Origin: JASLCR01 sp964619585
GTDB taxonomy: Bacteria > Patescibacteriota > Saccharimonadia > Saccharimonadales > Saccharimonadaceae
Length of the DNA: 64,000 bases
Direction of reading: 5' to 3'
Assembly: GCA_964619585.1 (NCBI GenBank)
Contig: CAZUCO010000002.1
Span: forward strand, 128,390-192,389
The notes beneath the pieces are model-generated. The model saw only the letters and a program-made list of their open reading frames with translations. It did no database searches and was not told the DNA's origin. Of the stretch, positions 32,996-41,646 are shown one piece after another (the first letter of the stretch is position 1; the number at the start of each line of letters is the position of its first letter). A program made the translations under genes and the position numbers.

Positions 32996-33521
32996 TATCT
33001 ACTTTGTACGCCACGGCGAAAGTACGGCAAACAAAGACAAGATATGTGCTGGCTATACTGATGTCGAGTTGACCCAACTGGGAGAGCGGCAAGCAGATCA
33101 GGCTGGTGATGAGTTGGCGCAATCAGGAGTAAAGATTGACAAGATAATCTCATCACCACTTAAGCGTGCATATAACACGGCAATTGCCATTGCAAAGAAG
33201 ATTGATTACGATCCAGATGACATTGTAATATCCGACCTTGCCATAGAGCGGTTCAGGGGAAAGTATGAAGGGAGACCATCAAGCGAGCAATACGATGCCT
33301 CTGAGGACGACTATGCCCGTATGGGGGCAGAATCGGTCGATGAAATGATCAAAAGGACCGAGCTTCTCGGTGAATTGATAGATACACTTGAAGTACAGAC
33401 GGTACTGGTGGTGTCGCATAATCAATTTGGTTATGTGTTTGTCGCAGTGATACGGGGTGAGCCAGTGTCACGTAAGGCAGAACTACGCAAACTACCGAAT
33501 GCTCATGTTTTCAAGATCTAA
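32985..33521 (+). CDS. Histidine phosphatase family protein (phosphoglycerate mutase-like)
   Basis: 178 aa. Catalytic RHG motif is in IYFVRHGESTANKDKICAGYTDVELTQLG, the second Arg in IISSPLKRAYNTA, and the second His in VLVVSHNQFGYVF. This is the arrangement of broad phosphatases in the dPGM branch; the substrate cannot be read from the sequence. It is translated in overlap with the peroxiredoxin and ends in a four-base overlap with the convergent gatD. Confidence 0.9.
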   Translation: MKTDIYFVRHGESTANKDKICAGYTDVELTQLGERQADQAGDELAQSGVKIDKIISSPLKRAYNTAIAIAKKIDYDPDDIVISDLAIERFRGKYEGRPSSEQYDASEDDYARMGAESVDEMIKRTELLGELIDTLEVQTVLVVSHNQFGYVFVAVIRGEPVSRKAELRKLPNAHVFKI

Positions 33522-34237
33522 CGAGGTCGTTTAAGAGCAATCTCTCGAGCATGTTCAGCGAATGTATCATCGATGATACTTGCCTGAAATTCGCCGTACT
33601 TCCGTATAACGGACTGTTCGATGAGCCAGTCAGCGATGTGAGGATTTTTGGGGAGCAGTGAACCATGCAGATAGGTGCCAATGCTATTTTTGTACCGAGC
33701 GCCCTCCGATTCATCTTGACCATTATTACCCGCTCCTTTGATAACTTTTCCAAGTGGCTGAGCGTCTTTGCCAAGATAAGTGAGGCCGCTGTGATTCTCG
33801 TATCCGACAATTTGTCCGAAGTCAGAGCTCTCAGTAGTAATATTACCGATGAGTCGTTCTGGCCCCCCGTGTGTTTCGATATCAAACACGCCAATCCCTT
33901 GGATAGTATGGCCATCCTTGGTCTTGAAGAAGTTACCAAATAGCTGATAGAGGCCGCAGATAGTTAAGGATGGTACGCCGTCCTCAATCAGTTGACGCAG
34001 AGCCGGAGCGATCCTAAGTAGGTCGGTCTGGATCTTGTCTTGACCCGAGTCTTGTCCGCCGCCACCAACAATAAGGTCAACCTCACTTGGGAAAGTGTCA
34101 CCTTGATTATATTGGAGTAGCTCCACTTCGTAACCATGCCATTCTAGCCGGCGCTTGAGGGTTAGTACGTTGCCCCAGTCGCCATAAATATTCATGTCAC
34201 GTGGATAAAGCTGCAAGAGAGTAATGGATTTTTTCAT
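33518..34237 (-). CDS. gatD: Lipid II isoglutaminyl synthase, glutamine amidotransferase subunit GatD
   Basis: 239-aa CobB/CobQ-type class I amidotransferase that supplies ammonia to MurT for amidating D-iGlu of the peptidoglycan stem. N-terminus LLQLYPRDMNIYGDWGNVLTLKRRLEWHGYEVE is GatD-like; GGGGQDSGQDKI forms the oxyanion region; the catalytic Cys is in SLTICGLYQLFG and the His in IGTYLHGSLLPKNP. Its start overlaps the murT stop by four bases, as in other gatD-murT pairs. Confidence 0.93.
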   Translation of the reverse strand: MKKSITLLQLYPRDMNIYGDWGNVLTLKRRLEWHGYEVELLQYNQGDTFPSEVDLIVGGGGQDSGQDKIQTDLLRIAPALRQLIEDGVPSLTICGLYQLFGNFFKTKDGHTIQGIGVFDIETHGGPERLIGNITTESSDFGQIVGYENHSGLTYLGKDAQPLGKVIKGAGNNGQDESEGARYKNSIGTYLHGSLLPKNPHIADWLIEQSVIRKYGEFQASIIDDTFAEHAREIALKRPR

Positions 34238-35502
34238 GAGACTGTCTCCACTTCGGTGATCTTGGCAAGTTCACGTCGGAGGGCTAGCATTGCCGTATAG
34301 CTGCAGTAGATACGCTTTGGTATATCGGCGTGTTGAGCGATAAATGTACGTAGTGCGGTTGAGAGGTTCGGCTCCACAAGCGAAAGCTCTACTTCATCGT
34401 ATTGCAAGCGGAGCGCCATATCGTAGGCACGGATACCTGAAACGGCTGCGACGCCATGTGGACGAAGACTGTCAAAATCGACGTCCCAGAGCCAGCTCAT
34501 ATCGCGGCCATCGGCATAGTTATCGTTGATAGCAATCATTGTCGCGTGGTTTTCGGGCGGAAATGATTGAAGACCTAGACGGAATCCACTAGGGTTTTTA
34601 ACAAGCACAAGCTCGAGAGGTTGGTTGCCTACTATGAGTTTTTCACCTCGCCCAAAGGCTGGTGTGATCGTTTGGAGTGCAGTGATAAGCTTGGATTGAT
34701 CAAGCTTCTCTTTCAAAATAACTGCCACGAGTCCAAGAGCTGCAGCTGCGTTAAAAACATTATAGATGCCATCAAGTTTGAGTGTCGCCGTCATTTTTTT
34801 GTCGCCGAGGCCAAATACGGCAGTATGGTCGTCAAACTCTTCAAGTACCGCAATTGCTTGTGGCTTTTGGCGTTTGGTCGACGATCCACTGCGCATATCA
34901 TCATCGCTAGGGAAGCGATCATCTAGGCTTTGATCAAGGCCATAGTATGCAACCTTTTCGATGGGGAGTGATGAGCCAACATCGAGTAAACGAGGATCTT
35001 CGCGGTTGATGACCACTGTATCAGAGGTGGCGTTAGCAACCTGCTTCAGGAGTTGAGCAGTATAATCAATCTCTCCAAAACGATCAAGTTGATCTCGCAT
35101 TACATTGAGCAGCAAGCTATAGCGGGGTTTAACGGCACGGATGAAGTGTGTGGCGTGTGCTTCATCAAGCTCAAGGACGGCGATGTCAGCATGAAGCTTA
35201 CCCCTACTATCAACATCACCGAGCAGCGCAGCAGCTACACCTCTGGTGAAATTGCTTCCGGTGCGGTTGGTGAAGACAGTTAAGCCTTGGCTTTCGAGCA
35301 GTTCAACGACAATTTTTGTTGTTGTTGTCTTGCCGTTAGTGCCGCTTACTACAACAACACCGTGCGGGAGATCGCCTAACGTACGAGAGATATAGTGAGG
35401 GTCGATCTTTTCGATGAACAGGCCGGGAAGTGCTGAGCCACCTCCTCTAAGGGCGGCAACTTTTTTTACAGCTTTTCCAAGTAACGTCGTGTATGGATGC
35501 AT
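34234..35502 (-). CDS. murT: Lipid II isoglutaminyl synthase, Mur-ligase subunit MurT
   Basis: About 422 aa. Mur-ligase ATP loop VVVVSGTNGKTTTTKIVVELL, NRTGSNFTRGVAAALLGD, the LELDEAHATHF acid motif, LLNVMRDQLDRFGEID, and a C-terminal DUF1727 domain with NDNYADGRDMSWLWDVDF, which supplies the Asp that completes the GatD active site. The start at 35502 gives MHPYTTLLGKAVKK; TATAAT lies seven bases upstream on the minus strand, while the longer frame to 35844 reads into a region with no Mur-ligase similarity. The four-cysteine zinc ribbon of firmicute MurT is not present. Confidence 0.93.
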   Translation of the reverse strand: MHPYTTLLGKAVKKVAALRGGGSALPGLFIEKIDPHYISRTLGDLPHGVVVVSGTNGKTTTTKIVVELLESQGLTVFTNRTGSNFTRGVAAALLGDVDSRGKLHADIAVLELDEAHATHFIRAVKPRYSLLLNVMRDQLDRFGEIDYTAQLLKQVANATSDTVVINREDPRLLDVGSSLPIEKVAYYGLDQSLDDRFPSDDDMRSGSSTKRQKPQAIAVLEEFDDHTAVFGLGDKKMTATLKLDGIYNVFNAAAALGLVAVILKEKLDQSKLITALQTITPAFGRGEKLIVGNQPLELVLVKNPSGFRLGLQSFPPENHATMIAINDNYADGRDMSWLWDVDFDSLRPHGVAAVSGIRAYDMALRLQYDEVELSLVEPNLSTALRTFIAQHADIPKRIYCSYTAMLALRRELAKITEVETVS

Positions 35503-35572
35503 TACAGATATTATAGCGCACCTGGAGTGATCAGGGTGGCTTAACCATAAGCAATTGAGGTACAATAAGGCT

Positions 35573-35956
35573 ATGTTTATTGTGGGCATGATCTCGTGGT
35601 GGTACAGTGCTGGCTGGACGATGCAAGCGCGTCGTGTTAAAGAGCGGATTGTTGCCATTGTCGACTTCTTTTCGATCAGTCTTTTGCTAAAGACACTATT
35701 CAGTCCATTTCGCCAAATATCAGCAGGACGAGTTAACGGTCCAATTGCTGTACGTTGGCATGCTTTTGTCGACCAGTTAGTATCTCGCTGTATTGGTGCG
35801 ATTGTACGATTATTTATGATCCTCTTTGGGCTAATTGCAATCATGTTTACGGTACTAGTCGGTGCGATAACGCTAGTTGTGTGGCTACTTGTACCACTTC
35901 TGCCGCTAGTGGGGCTAATACTGACATTTATCGGATGGGTACCGGCATGGGGTTAG
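35573..35956 (+). CDS. Small membrane protein upstream of Clp-like ATPase
   Basis: 127 aa with an amphipathic head (MISWWYSAGWTMQARRVKERI), a membrane-apposed stretch, and two strong C-terminal helices (AIVRLFMILFGLIAIMFTVLVGAITLVVWLLVPLLPLVGLILTFIG). TACAAT at 35561-35566 gives a leaderless start at ATG 35573. It overlaps the next gene, so both are made together; I know no family for it. Probably a membrane partner of the ATPase. Confidence 0.75.
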   Translation: MFIVGMISWWYSAGWTMQARRVKERIVAIVDFFSISLLLKTLFSPFRQISAGRVNGPIAVRWHAFVDQLVSRCIGAIVRLFMILFGLIAIMFTVLVGAITLVVWLLVPLLPLVGLILTFIGWVPAWG

Positions 35957-38451
35957 AGTTTGTATATCGACATCCACGCGCGGCCAAGGCCCGTACGGCG
36001 CATTTTCTTGACGGTTTTTGGCGTCGGTTATTGGTTGTAGTAACAATTCTCCTCTTGGTACTTGGCTTTGGGATGGTGGCTGTTGGGATAGCCCTCGGTT
36101 GGCTTGTGGCAGGACTTGCAGCGCTTCCAGCAATGATTGTTGAGTGGCGCGATGGGGAGCTAAAGTACCTCAAGCCTTCAAAACGCGTCAGCTCAGTCAG
36201 TGATATTCTTGATGGTACTGTGCTTGGTTTGCTCCCAGAGCACCCCACGGCAAGCGATGTCGCAACGGCAGTCGGTCAAGTCAACGGTGGTCAATTCTTT
36301 GCAGCTCGATTTGGTATTACGGCTGGATTACTGCAAGATATTGCCGGTCAAGAGGGGGTTGGAATTGAGAAGATATGGAGTGATGCAAAAGAGATTCAGA
36401 ACCAGCTTGGCTTGAGTCAGATAACTGCTGGTGTTCTTGTAGCTGCACTTGTGAAGCAGTTCTCCAACTATGAAGGCTTGCTCGCGCAGATCCATATCGA
36501 GTTCAGTGATCTTATAGAAGGAATCAAATGGCAGGAACGCTTGCAGCGATTGATCGAACTACACAAGCAGCCACGACGCACAGGAGGTGTAGCTCGTGAC
36601 TGGTCATTTGGATACATTCCAGTGTTGTCGAGATTTGGGCGTAACCTCAGTAATGAAGTGACAAATGGTACATTGTCGGTTGAAACAGCTTCTCATCAAA
36701 AAACACTAAACGAGCTTTTGCAAGCGTTTGGCACGAGTGGTCGCAGAAATGCCGTGCTAACTGGTCCAACTGGAGTAGGCAAGACAACGCTCGTATACAG
36801 CTTTGCTGAACGCCTGCTTGATGCGACAGCAGTACTGCCACCATCATTGAAGTTTCATCAGGTATTCATGCTTGATTCTGCCGCGTTGATATCGGCTGCA
36901 CCCGGCAGAGGTCAGCTCGAAGAGCTCCTCAACCATGTACTTGGTGAAGCATATGCAGCAAAAAACATCATCATCTGTCTTGATAACGCCCAGCTATTTT
37001 TCGAAGAAGGAATTGGCTCGGTAGATCTTACGAATGTATTACTACCAATTCTGGATGCTGGTCGTTTACCGATCATACTTGCTATGGATGAACAGCGATA
37101 TCTGCAGATCACACAAAAAAGTCCGAGTATCGCCAACTCGCTCAACCGGATTTCAGTAAGTGAGACAGACAGATCAGAAACACTTGAGGTGCTTGAACAT
37201 CAGCTTATCCTACTAGAATTTCAGCAACATGTTACGTTTACCTATCAAAGTCTCCTCGAGGCATATCGACTCAGTGAGCGGTATGTGCATGATATCGCCA
37301 TGCCAGGACAGGCAATTAAGTTGCTTGAATCTTCAGCACGCTATGCCGAAAACGGTTTGGTGACGGTAAACTCGGTCCAGCAGGCAATCGAGCAGACGAC
37401 CGGGATTAAAGTAAGTATCGCGTCAGAGACAGAAGACCGTGAAAAGCTGCTCAATCTCGAAGACTTGATCCATAAACGCATGATCAATCAAACTCGTGCT
37501 GTGAGTGTGGTGAGCGATGCACTCCGCCGCGCACGGGCCGGTGTGCGCAATGAGAATAGGCCGATTGGGACGTTCCTTTTCTTAGGTCCTACGGGTGTCG
37601 GTAAAACAGAGCTCGCCAAGGCGCTGGCGGATGTCTATTTTGGCGGAGAAGATCGTATCATCCGACTCGATCTTAACGAGTATGTGCGCAATGAGGATGT
37701 CGCTCGTTTGATCGCCGATGGTGCTACCGACCCGACGAGTCTTACAGCTCAGGCTATGAGGCAGCCGTATAGTGTCGTCCTTCTTGATGAGATTGAAAAA
37801 GCTCACCCAAATGTGCTGACCACCCTTCTGCAGCTACTCGATGAGGGGATTTTGCGCGATATCAATAACCGCGAGATTTCCTTTCGAGATGCTATCGTGA
37901 TCGCGACAAGCAACGCTGGGGCTGATCGAATACGTGAGTACATTGAGCGTGGCTACAGGATGGAGCAATTTGAGCAGCAATTCGTTGACGAGTTAATCAG
38001 CTCAAACCAATTCAGGCCAGAGTTTCTCAACCGCTTTGATGAGATTGTGACGTTCCAGCCTCTTGGAAAGCAAGAGCTTTTGCAGGTCGTTGATCTTATC
38101 ATCGCCGGGGTTAACAAGACACTTGAAAATCAAAAGGTCAGTGTCGCCGTTTCACCCGAAGCAAAAGAGCTGCTGGTTGAACGAGGCTATGATCCGCGGT
38201 TGGGTGCTCGTCCTATGCGTCGTGTCGTGCAGCGTGCTGTCGAGAATACTGTCGCGAAACTCATGCTGGGTGGGAGTGTGCAACCAGGTGCAACGATTGA
38301 AATTGATTACGCCAAGGTGGCGAGTATCCTAGGGGCCGCCGAACAAGCCAGTGCTATACTAGAAGAGAACACTAGGGAACAAGGAGTTATTGGAAATGGC
38401 CAAGCAAATACGCAAGCAAACGACCAAGAAACCACTTCATCATCAAGTTAA
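35935..38451 (+). CDS. Membrane-anchored Clp/Hsp100-like double AAA+ ATPase
   Basis: About 838 aa. After a hydrophobic region (RLLVVVTILLLVLGFGMVAVGIALGWLVAGLAALPAMIVE, probably two membrane passes) there is a ClpN-like helical region (~80-200), then AAA-1 with GPTGVGKTTL and AAA-2 with GPTGVGKTELAKAL, Walker B VVLLDEIEKAHPNV, sensor ATSNAG, arginine-finger region FRPEFLNRFDEI and the D2-small domain ending RGYDPRLGARPMRRVVQ. AAA-1 has ICLDNAQ where a Walker B Glu is expected, and AAA-2 lacks the GYVG pore loop seen in ClpB/ClpC. Start ATG 35935 or 35947, both overlapping the upstream gene. It looks like a remodelling ATPase on the membrane, not a typical ClpP partner. Confidence 0.85.
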   Translation: MGTGMGLEFVYRHPRAAKARTAHFLDGFWRRLLVVVTILLLVLGFGMVAVGIALGWLVAGLAALPAMIVEWRDGELKYLKPSKRVSSVSDILDGTVLGLLPEHPTASDVATAVGQVNGGQFFAARFGITAGLLQDIAGQEGVGIEKIWSDAKEIQNQLGLSQITAGVLVAALVKQFSNYEGLLAQIHIEFSDLIEGIKWQERLQRLIELHKQPRRTGGVARDWSFGYIPVLSRFGRNLSNEVTNGTLSVETASHQKTLNELLQAFGTSGRRNAVLTGPTGVGKTTLVYSFAERLLDATAVLPPSLKFHQVFMLDSAALISAAPGRGQLEELLNHVLGEAYAAKNIIICLDNAQLFFEEGIGSVDLTNVLLPILDAGRLPIILAMDEQRYLQITQKSPSIANSLNRISVSETDRSETLEVLEHQLILLEFQQHVTFTYQSLLEAYRLSERYVHDIAMPGQAIKLLESSARYAENGLVTVNSVQQAIEQTTGIKVSIASETEDREKLLNLEDLIHKRMINQTRAVSVVSDALRRARAGVRNENRPIGTFLFLGPTGVGKTELAKALADVYFGGEDRIIRLDLNEYVRNEDVARLIADGATDPTSLTAQAMRQPYSVVLLDEIEKAHPNVLTTLLQLLDEGILRDINNREISFRDAIVIATSNAGADRIREYIERGYRMEQFEQQFVDELISSNQFRPEFLNRFDEIVTFQPLGKQELLQVVDLIIAGVNKTLENQKVSVAVSPEAKELLVERGYDPRLGARPMRRVVQRAVENTVAKLMLGGSVQPGATIEIDYAKVASILGAAEQASAILEENTREQGVIGNGQANTQANDQETTSSSS

Positions 38452-38776
38452 GACATATAATTTCTTTTTGGTGCTGGCGATATTGATGGGTATGATCGCT
38501 GGCGTGCTTATGGTCCGAGTATTCTATTTGAATCAGCGGAACAACCAGGATCTAAAATCACAAACTCAAACTGACTGTACCACCAACGAATCTTGCAGGA
38601 AGAAATATGTTGGCATGACCGAATCAAATGCGACACAAGAGGTGCAAAAACAAGGCAGTGTGTTCCGTATCGTGGAACGTGATGGCAAAAGCTTTCCCGT
38701 TACCGAAGACTACAACAAAGAACGACCTAACTTCTCTATAAAAGACGGCAAAGTTATCAAGGCCGAGCTTTACTAG
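38396..38776 (+). CDS. Single-pass membrane protein with I78-inhibitor-like domain
   Basis: 126 aa: basic head, one membrane helix (FFLVLAILMGMIAGVLMVRVFYL), polar linker with two Cys (DCTTNESC), then a domain reading YVGMTESNATQEVQKQGSVFRIVERDGKSFPVTEDYNKERPNFSIKDGKVIKAEL. This resembles the potato-inhibitor-I-like I78 fold (VGM..A...A......RV..RDG......D....R.N....G.V). AAGGAG nine bases before ATG 38396 fixes the start. It overlaps the end of the Clp-like gene by 56 bases. Confidence 0.7.
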   Translation: MAKQIRKQTTKKPLHHQVKTYNFFLVLAILMGMIAGVLMVRVFYLNQRNNQDLKSQTQTDCTTNESCRKKYVGMTESNATQEVQKQGSVFRIVERDGKSFPVTEDYNKERPNFSIKDGKVIKAELY

Positions 38777-38791
38777 CTAGCTTAGCTCGAC

Positions 38792-39988
38792 TTATTTTTT
38801 GAGGAAGGTGTACGCTGTTCCGTGGTTACCACCACGACCGGTACGACCGATACGGTGTACATAGTCATCGTATGTTTGAGGGGTATCGTAGTTGATAACG
38901 TGAGATACATTTGGGATATCAAGACCGCGGGCCGCAACGTCAGTTGCAACTAGTACATCTGCCTCACTATTCTTAAATGAGTTAAGTGCGCGATTTCGTT
39001 GACCCTGTGATTTGTTGCCATGAATCGCTTGAGACTTGATACCATGTTTTTCGAGCTTGTCTGAGAGGCGCTGTACGCCAAACTTGGTCTCGCCGAATAT
39101 GATTACTTTCTCAAATTCACTTTTTTGAAGCATATCTACAAGAAGGTCCTTCTTGTGATCGTCATTTTCGTAGGCAATCACATCTTGGTAAATGTGATCA
39201 TTTGTTTCAGATACCTTGACTGATATAAGCTCGGGATTTTTCATGAAGTCATGTACGATTGCCGTGACGCCGTCATTCATAGTGGCACTAAAACAAAGTG
39301 TCTGACGCTCACCAGGGATCTGACTTACGATGTCGCGAATGTCGTTGACGAAGCCCATGTCGAGCATACGGTCAGCTTCATCCAGGACAAGCGTGTTGAT
39401 TTCGGTAGTACGTAAGATGCCTTGACCAAGTAGGTCTTTTAGGCGGCCAGGCGTGCCAATGATAATGTGTGGATTGCGCTTGATCTGACGAATCTGACCG
39501 TTGATGTTTACGCCACCAACACAGATAGCTGAATAAAGCTTCATTCCTGCTGAGAACTTTTTGAACTCGGCATCAATCTGCTGAGCAAGCTCACGAGTAG
39601 GAGCCATGATCAAGACGGACTGAGGAATACGCTGCTTATAGAGCTTTGTGAGGATAGGTAAAAGGAAGGCGGCTGTCTTTCCAGTACCAGTGTTGGCCAG
39701 GCCAATAACATCTCGTCCTTCAAGTCCAAGTGGTATTGTTTGATCCTGGATTGCACTTGGTGCTTCAAACCCAGCTTTTTCAAGATTTTGTTGCAAGATA
39801 GAGTGAAGTGCAAAGTCGCTGAAGCGGTGCTTTGGCTGATAGACCTCAAGCTTCTTCTCTTGAACAGTTTTATTGACATATTTTGCAGGATTGATGTACT
39901 GCTTGTTACGCCCGCCACTTTTTTTGAAGCTACGGCGTGGCTTGTTGTTGCGCGCACCAAAAGAGCGCCCTTTGTTGTATTGTCCCAT
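38792..39988 (-). CDS. rhlE: DEAD-box RNA helicase, RhlE-like
   Basis: About 398 aa. A basic N-terminal tail rich in Arg/Asn/Lys precedes the Q motif (FSDFALHSILQQNLEKAGFEAPSAIQDQTIP), motif I ANTGTGKTAAF, Ia PTRELAQQ, II VLDEADRML, III SATM, IV VIIFGETKFGVQRL, V ATDVAARGLDIPNVSHVINYD and VI HRIGRTGRGG. The C-terminal tail is minimal. The ATG at 39988 has AAAGG upstream on the minus strand; the in-frame ATG at 40003 precedes that site and lies in a hairpin. RhlE-type helicases remodel RNA and often respond to cold. Confidence 0.95.
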   Translation of the reverse strand: MGQYNKGRSFGARNNKPRRSFKKSGGRNKQYINPAKYVNKTVQEKKLEVYQPKHRFSDFALHSILQQNLEKAGFEAPSAIQDQTIPLGLEGRDVIGLANTGTGKTAAFLLPILTKLYKQRIPQSVLIMAPTRELAQQIDAEFKKFSAGMKLYSAICVGGVNINGQIRQIKRNPHIIIGTPGRLKDLLGQGILRTTEINTLVLDEADRMLDMGFVNDIRDIVSQIPGERQTLCFSATMNDGVTAIVHDFMKNPELISVKVSETNDHIYQDVIAYENDDHKKDLLVDMLQKSEFEKVIIFGETKFGVQRLSDKLEKHGIKSQAIHGNKSQGQRNRALNSFKNSEADVLVATDVAARGLDIPNVSHVINYDTPQTYDDYVHRIGRTGRGGNHGTAYTFLKK

Positions 39989-40047
39989 TGAATAACCTTT
40001 CATTCATCGAGATGATGAATCGCCGGTACTAAAAGGGGGCATTCATC
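39989..40047 (-). promoter_or_regulatory. rhlE leader with alternative hairpins
   Basis: On the minus strand the heptamer GATGAAT occurs at 40047-40041 and again at 40008-40002, directly before the AAAGG ribosome site. Between them, at 40020-40014, is the complement ATTCATC, which can pair with either copy. The two hairpins exclude each other, so the leader could switch. It resembles structured leaders of cold-responsive helicase genes, though that is inference. The stretch 40048-40167 holds no gene. Confidence 0.45.
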
Positions 40048-40167
40048 CGAATTTTATGTATTTTTCAGATTAAGAGATACGTAAAACTTATTTTATATTA
40101 GCATAAGAAAGTTATATTGTAAAGCTTTTAAGAGATATCTTCTAAACGTATTTATATAGCTACTTTA

Positions 40168-40213
40168 TTGACATTATCATTATATATCAATAAAGTTGAT
40201 ATATAATGATAAT
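40168..40213 (+). promoter_or_regulatory. Promoter with long palindromic operator before aldo/keto reductase
   Basis: TTGACA at 40168-40173 is a consensus -35; TAAAGT at 40191-40196, 17 bases on, is a weak -10. A perfect 18-base inverted repeat covers 40173-40190 (ATTATCATTATATATCAA) and 40196-40213 (TTGATATATAATGATAAT) with a five-base spacer, so a bound dimer would mask both the spacer and the start point. AAAGGAGG follows before the gene. Confidence 0.8.
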
Positions 40214-40226
40214 GAAAGGAGGGTTC

Positions 40227-41261
40227 ATGGAATATCGACAGCTTGGAAACTCAGGCTTAAAGGTCTCTGCACTGAGTCTTGGGACTGGAACGTTTGGGGG
40301 GACTGGAGAGCTTTTCTCGAACTGGGGTACTGCTGATGTAGATGAGGCACGCTCTCTGATCGATATTGCAATCGACGCTGGCGTCAATCTATTTGATACG
40401 GCTGATGTTTATTCTGAGGGCAATTCTGAGTCCATTCTGGGTGAGGCCTTGAGGGGGCGGCGCGACCAAGTGCTGATCTCGACAAAGACATCTTTACCGA
40501 TGAATGACGGCACTGGTGCCGGTTCTTCCCGCAGTCGACTGATAAAAGCTATTGATAATTCTTTGAAGCGCTTACAGACGGACTATATTGACGTCTTAGA
40601 GCTTCATGCCTTTGACCCCAATACGCCTATCGATGAAGTCCTCTACACGTTGGATACGCTAGTCAAAGAGGGAAAGATTCGCTATGTTGGGGTGTCAAAC
40701 TTTTCTGGATGGCAACTCATGAAATCATTATCTGTAGCCGAGAAGTATGGCTACCCAAAGTATGTGGTTCAACAAGTTTACTATTCTTTGATCGGAAGGG
40801 ATTTTGAACACGAGCTTATGCCCCTAGGGAAAGATCAGGGTGTTGGTGCAATGATATGGAGCCCACTCGGGTGGGGTCGTCTAACAGGAAAAATCAGACG
40901 AGGTGAAAAAATACCTGAAGGTAGTCGGCTACACAAGACGGCGGCCTTTGGTCCGCCTGTTGATGATGAAATTTTATTCGATGTAGTTGATATACTTGAT
41001 GAAATTGCTGGAGAAACTGGAAAAACGGTGCCGCAGGTTGCAATCAACTGGCTACTCCAGCGTCCCACGGTTTCAAGTGTCATTATCGGAGCACGGAACA
41101 AGGAGCAGCTTATGGATAATCTTGGTGCTCAAGGTTGGAACTTATCGCATGAACAGGTCGCACGCCTGGACAAGGTGAGCAAAAAAACACCTCCATATCC
41201 ATACTATCCGTATCATATTCAAGATGGCTTTAGGCAGGTAAATCCACCACTAGTTGGATAA
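40227..41261 (+). CDS. Aldo/keto reductase
   Basis: NAD(P)H-dependent oxidoreductase of the AKR superfamily, 344 aa, cytosolic. Beta/alpha-barrel signatures: MEYRQLGNSGLKVSALSLGTGTFGG, the catalytic Asp/Tyr in LFDTADVYSEGNSE, the Lys in LISTKTS, the His in LELHAFDPNTP, and the nucleotide-binding SSVIIGARNKEQL near the C-terminus. The length and start pattern are of the YajO/AKR11-13 group. ATG 40227 follows a strong AAAGGAGG, preferred over 40206. Its substrate is unknown. Its 3' end overlaps the convergent ArsR gene by 12 bases. Confidence 0.95.
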   Translation: MEYRQLGNSGLKVSALSLGTGTFGGTGELFSNWGTADVDEARSLIDIAIDAGVNLFDTADVYSEGNSESILGEALRGRRDQVLISTKTSLPMNDGTGAGSSRSRLIKAIDNSLKRLQTDYIDVLELHAFDPNTPIDEVLYTLDTLVKEGKIRYVGVSNFSGWQLMKSLSVAEKYGYPKYVVQQVYYSLIGRDFEHELMPLGKDQGVGAMIWSPLGWGRLTGKIRRGEKIPEGSRLHKTAAFGPPVDDEILFDVVDILDEIAGETGKTVPQVAINWLLQRPTVSSVIIGARNKEQLMDNLGAQGWNLSHEQVARLDKVSKKTPPYPYYPYHIQDGFRQVNPPLVG

Positions 41262-41549
41262 TAGGGTAGAAAGTACACCGGGGAACTTTTGCTCGATTTC
41301 ATCAAGTCGAATAGTGTTCAGGCAGTCTCTGCCATGTTTGTCGGAGTGTATAACCCCTCCTTCACGCAGGATCTTGAAGCAATGAGATCGGGTCGATACG
41401 GCTAGATTAGTCATACCTTTGACAGCCTGGGTGCATGTAAGAGGGCTATTTGAGTTATAAATTGCTTTTGCAATCGTAAGTCTATTTGTGTCTCCAAGTG
41501 CATGAAGAATTGATGCAAGTGAAATATTGTTTATCGGTGGATGCTCCAT
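41250..41549 (-). CDS. ArsR-family winged-helix transcription regulator
   Basis: 99 aa, a single HTH_20/ArsR-type domain: LASILHALGDTNRLTIAKAIYNSNSPLTCTQAVKGMTNLAVSTRSHCFKILREGGVIHSDKHGRDCLNTIRLDEIEQKFPGVL. Recognition helix is the LAVSTRSHCFKIL stretch. There is no clear metal-binding CxC in the helix; the single Cys in the recognition helix and one in the wing could sense redox changes. It is convergent with the reductase and divergent from a TetR gene; it may bind the palindrome at 40173-40213, but this is inference. Confidence 0.85.
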   Translation of the reverse strand: MEHPPINNISLASILHALGDTNRLTIAKAIYNSNSPLTCTQAVKGMTNLAVSTRSHCFKILREGGVIHSDKHGRDCLNTIRLDEIEQKFPGVLSTLLSN

Positions 41550-41646
41550 ATATTCTAAGTAAACAGGTATTTTGCCTGAAGATCAAGGATAAGATAATGC
41601 AGTGATTGCACTATTATTCTGCCCTCTAACATGATACAGTCTTCAT

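Noticed and set aside
35503..35844. N-terminal extension of murT to an upstream ATG
   Set aside because: The added 114 residues have no Mur-ligase similarity and overlap the divergent gene at 35573; the leaderless promoter and the family N-terminus both support 35502.
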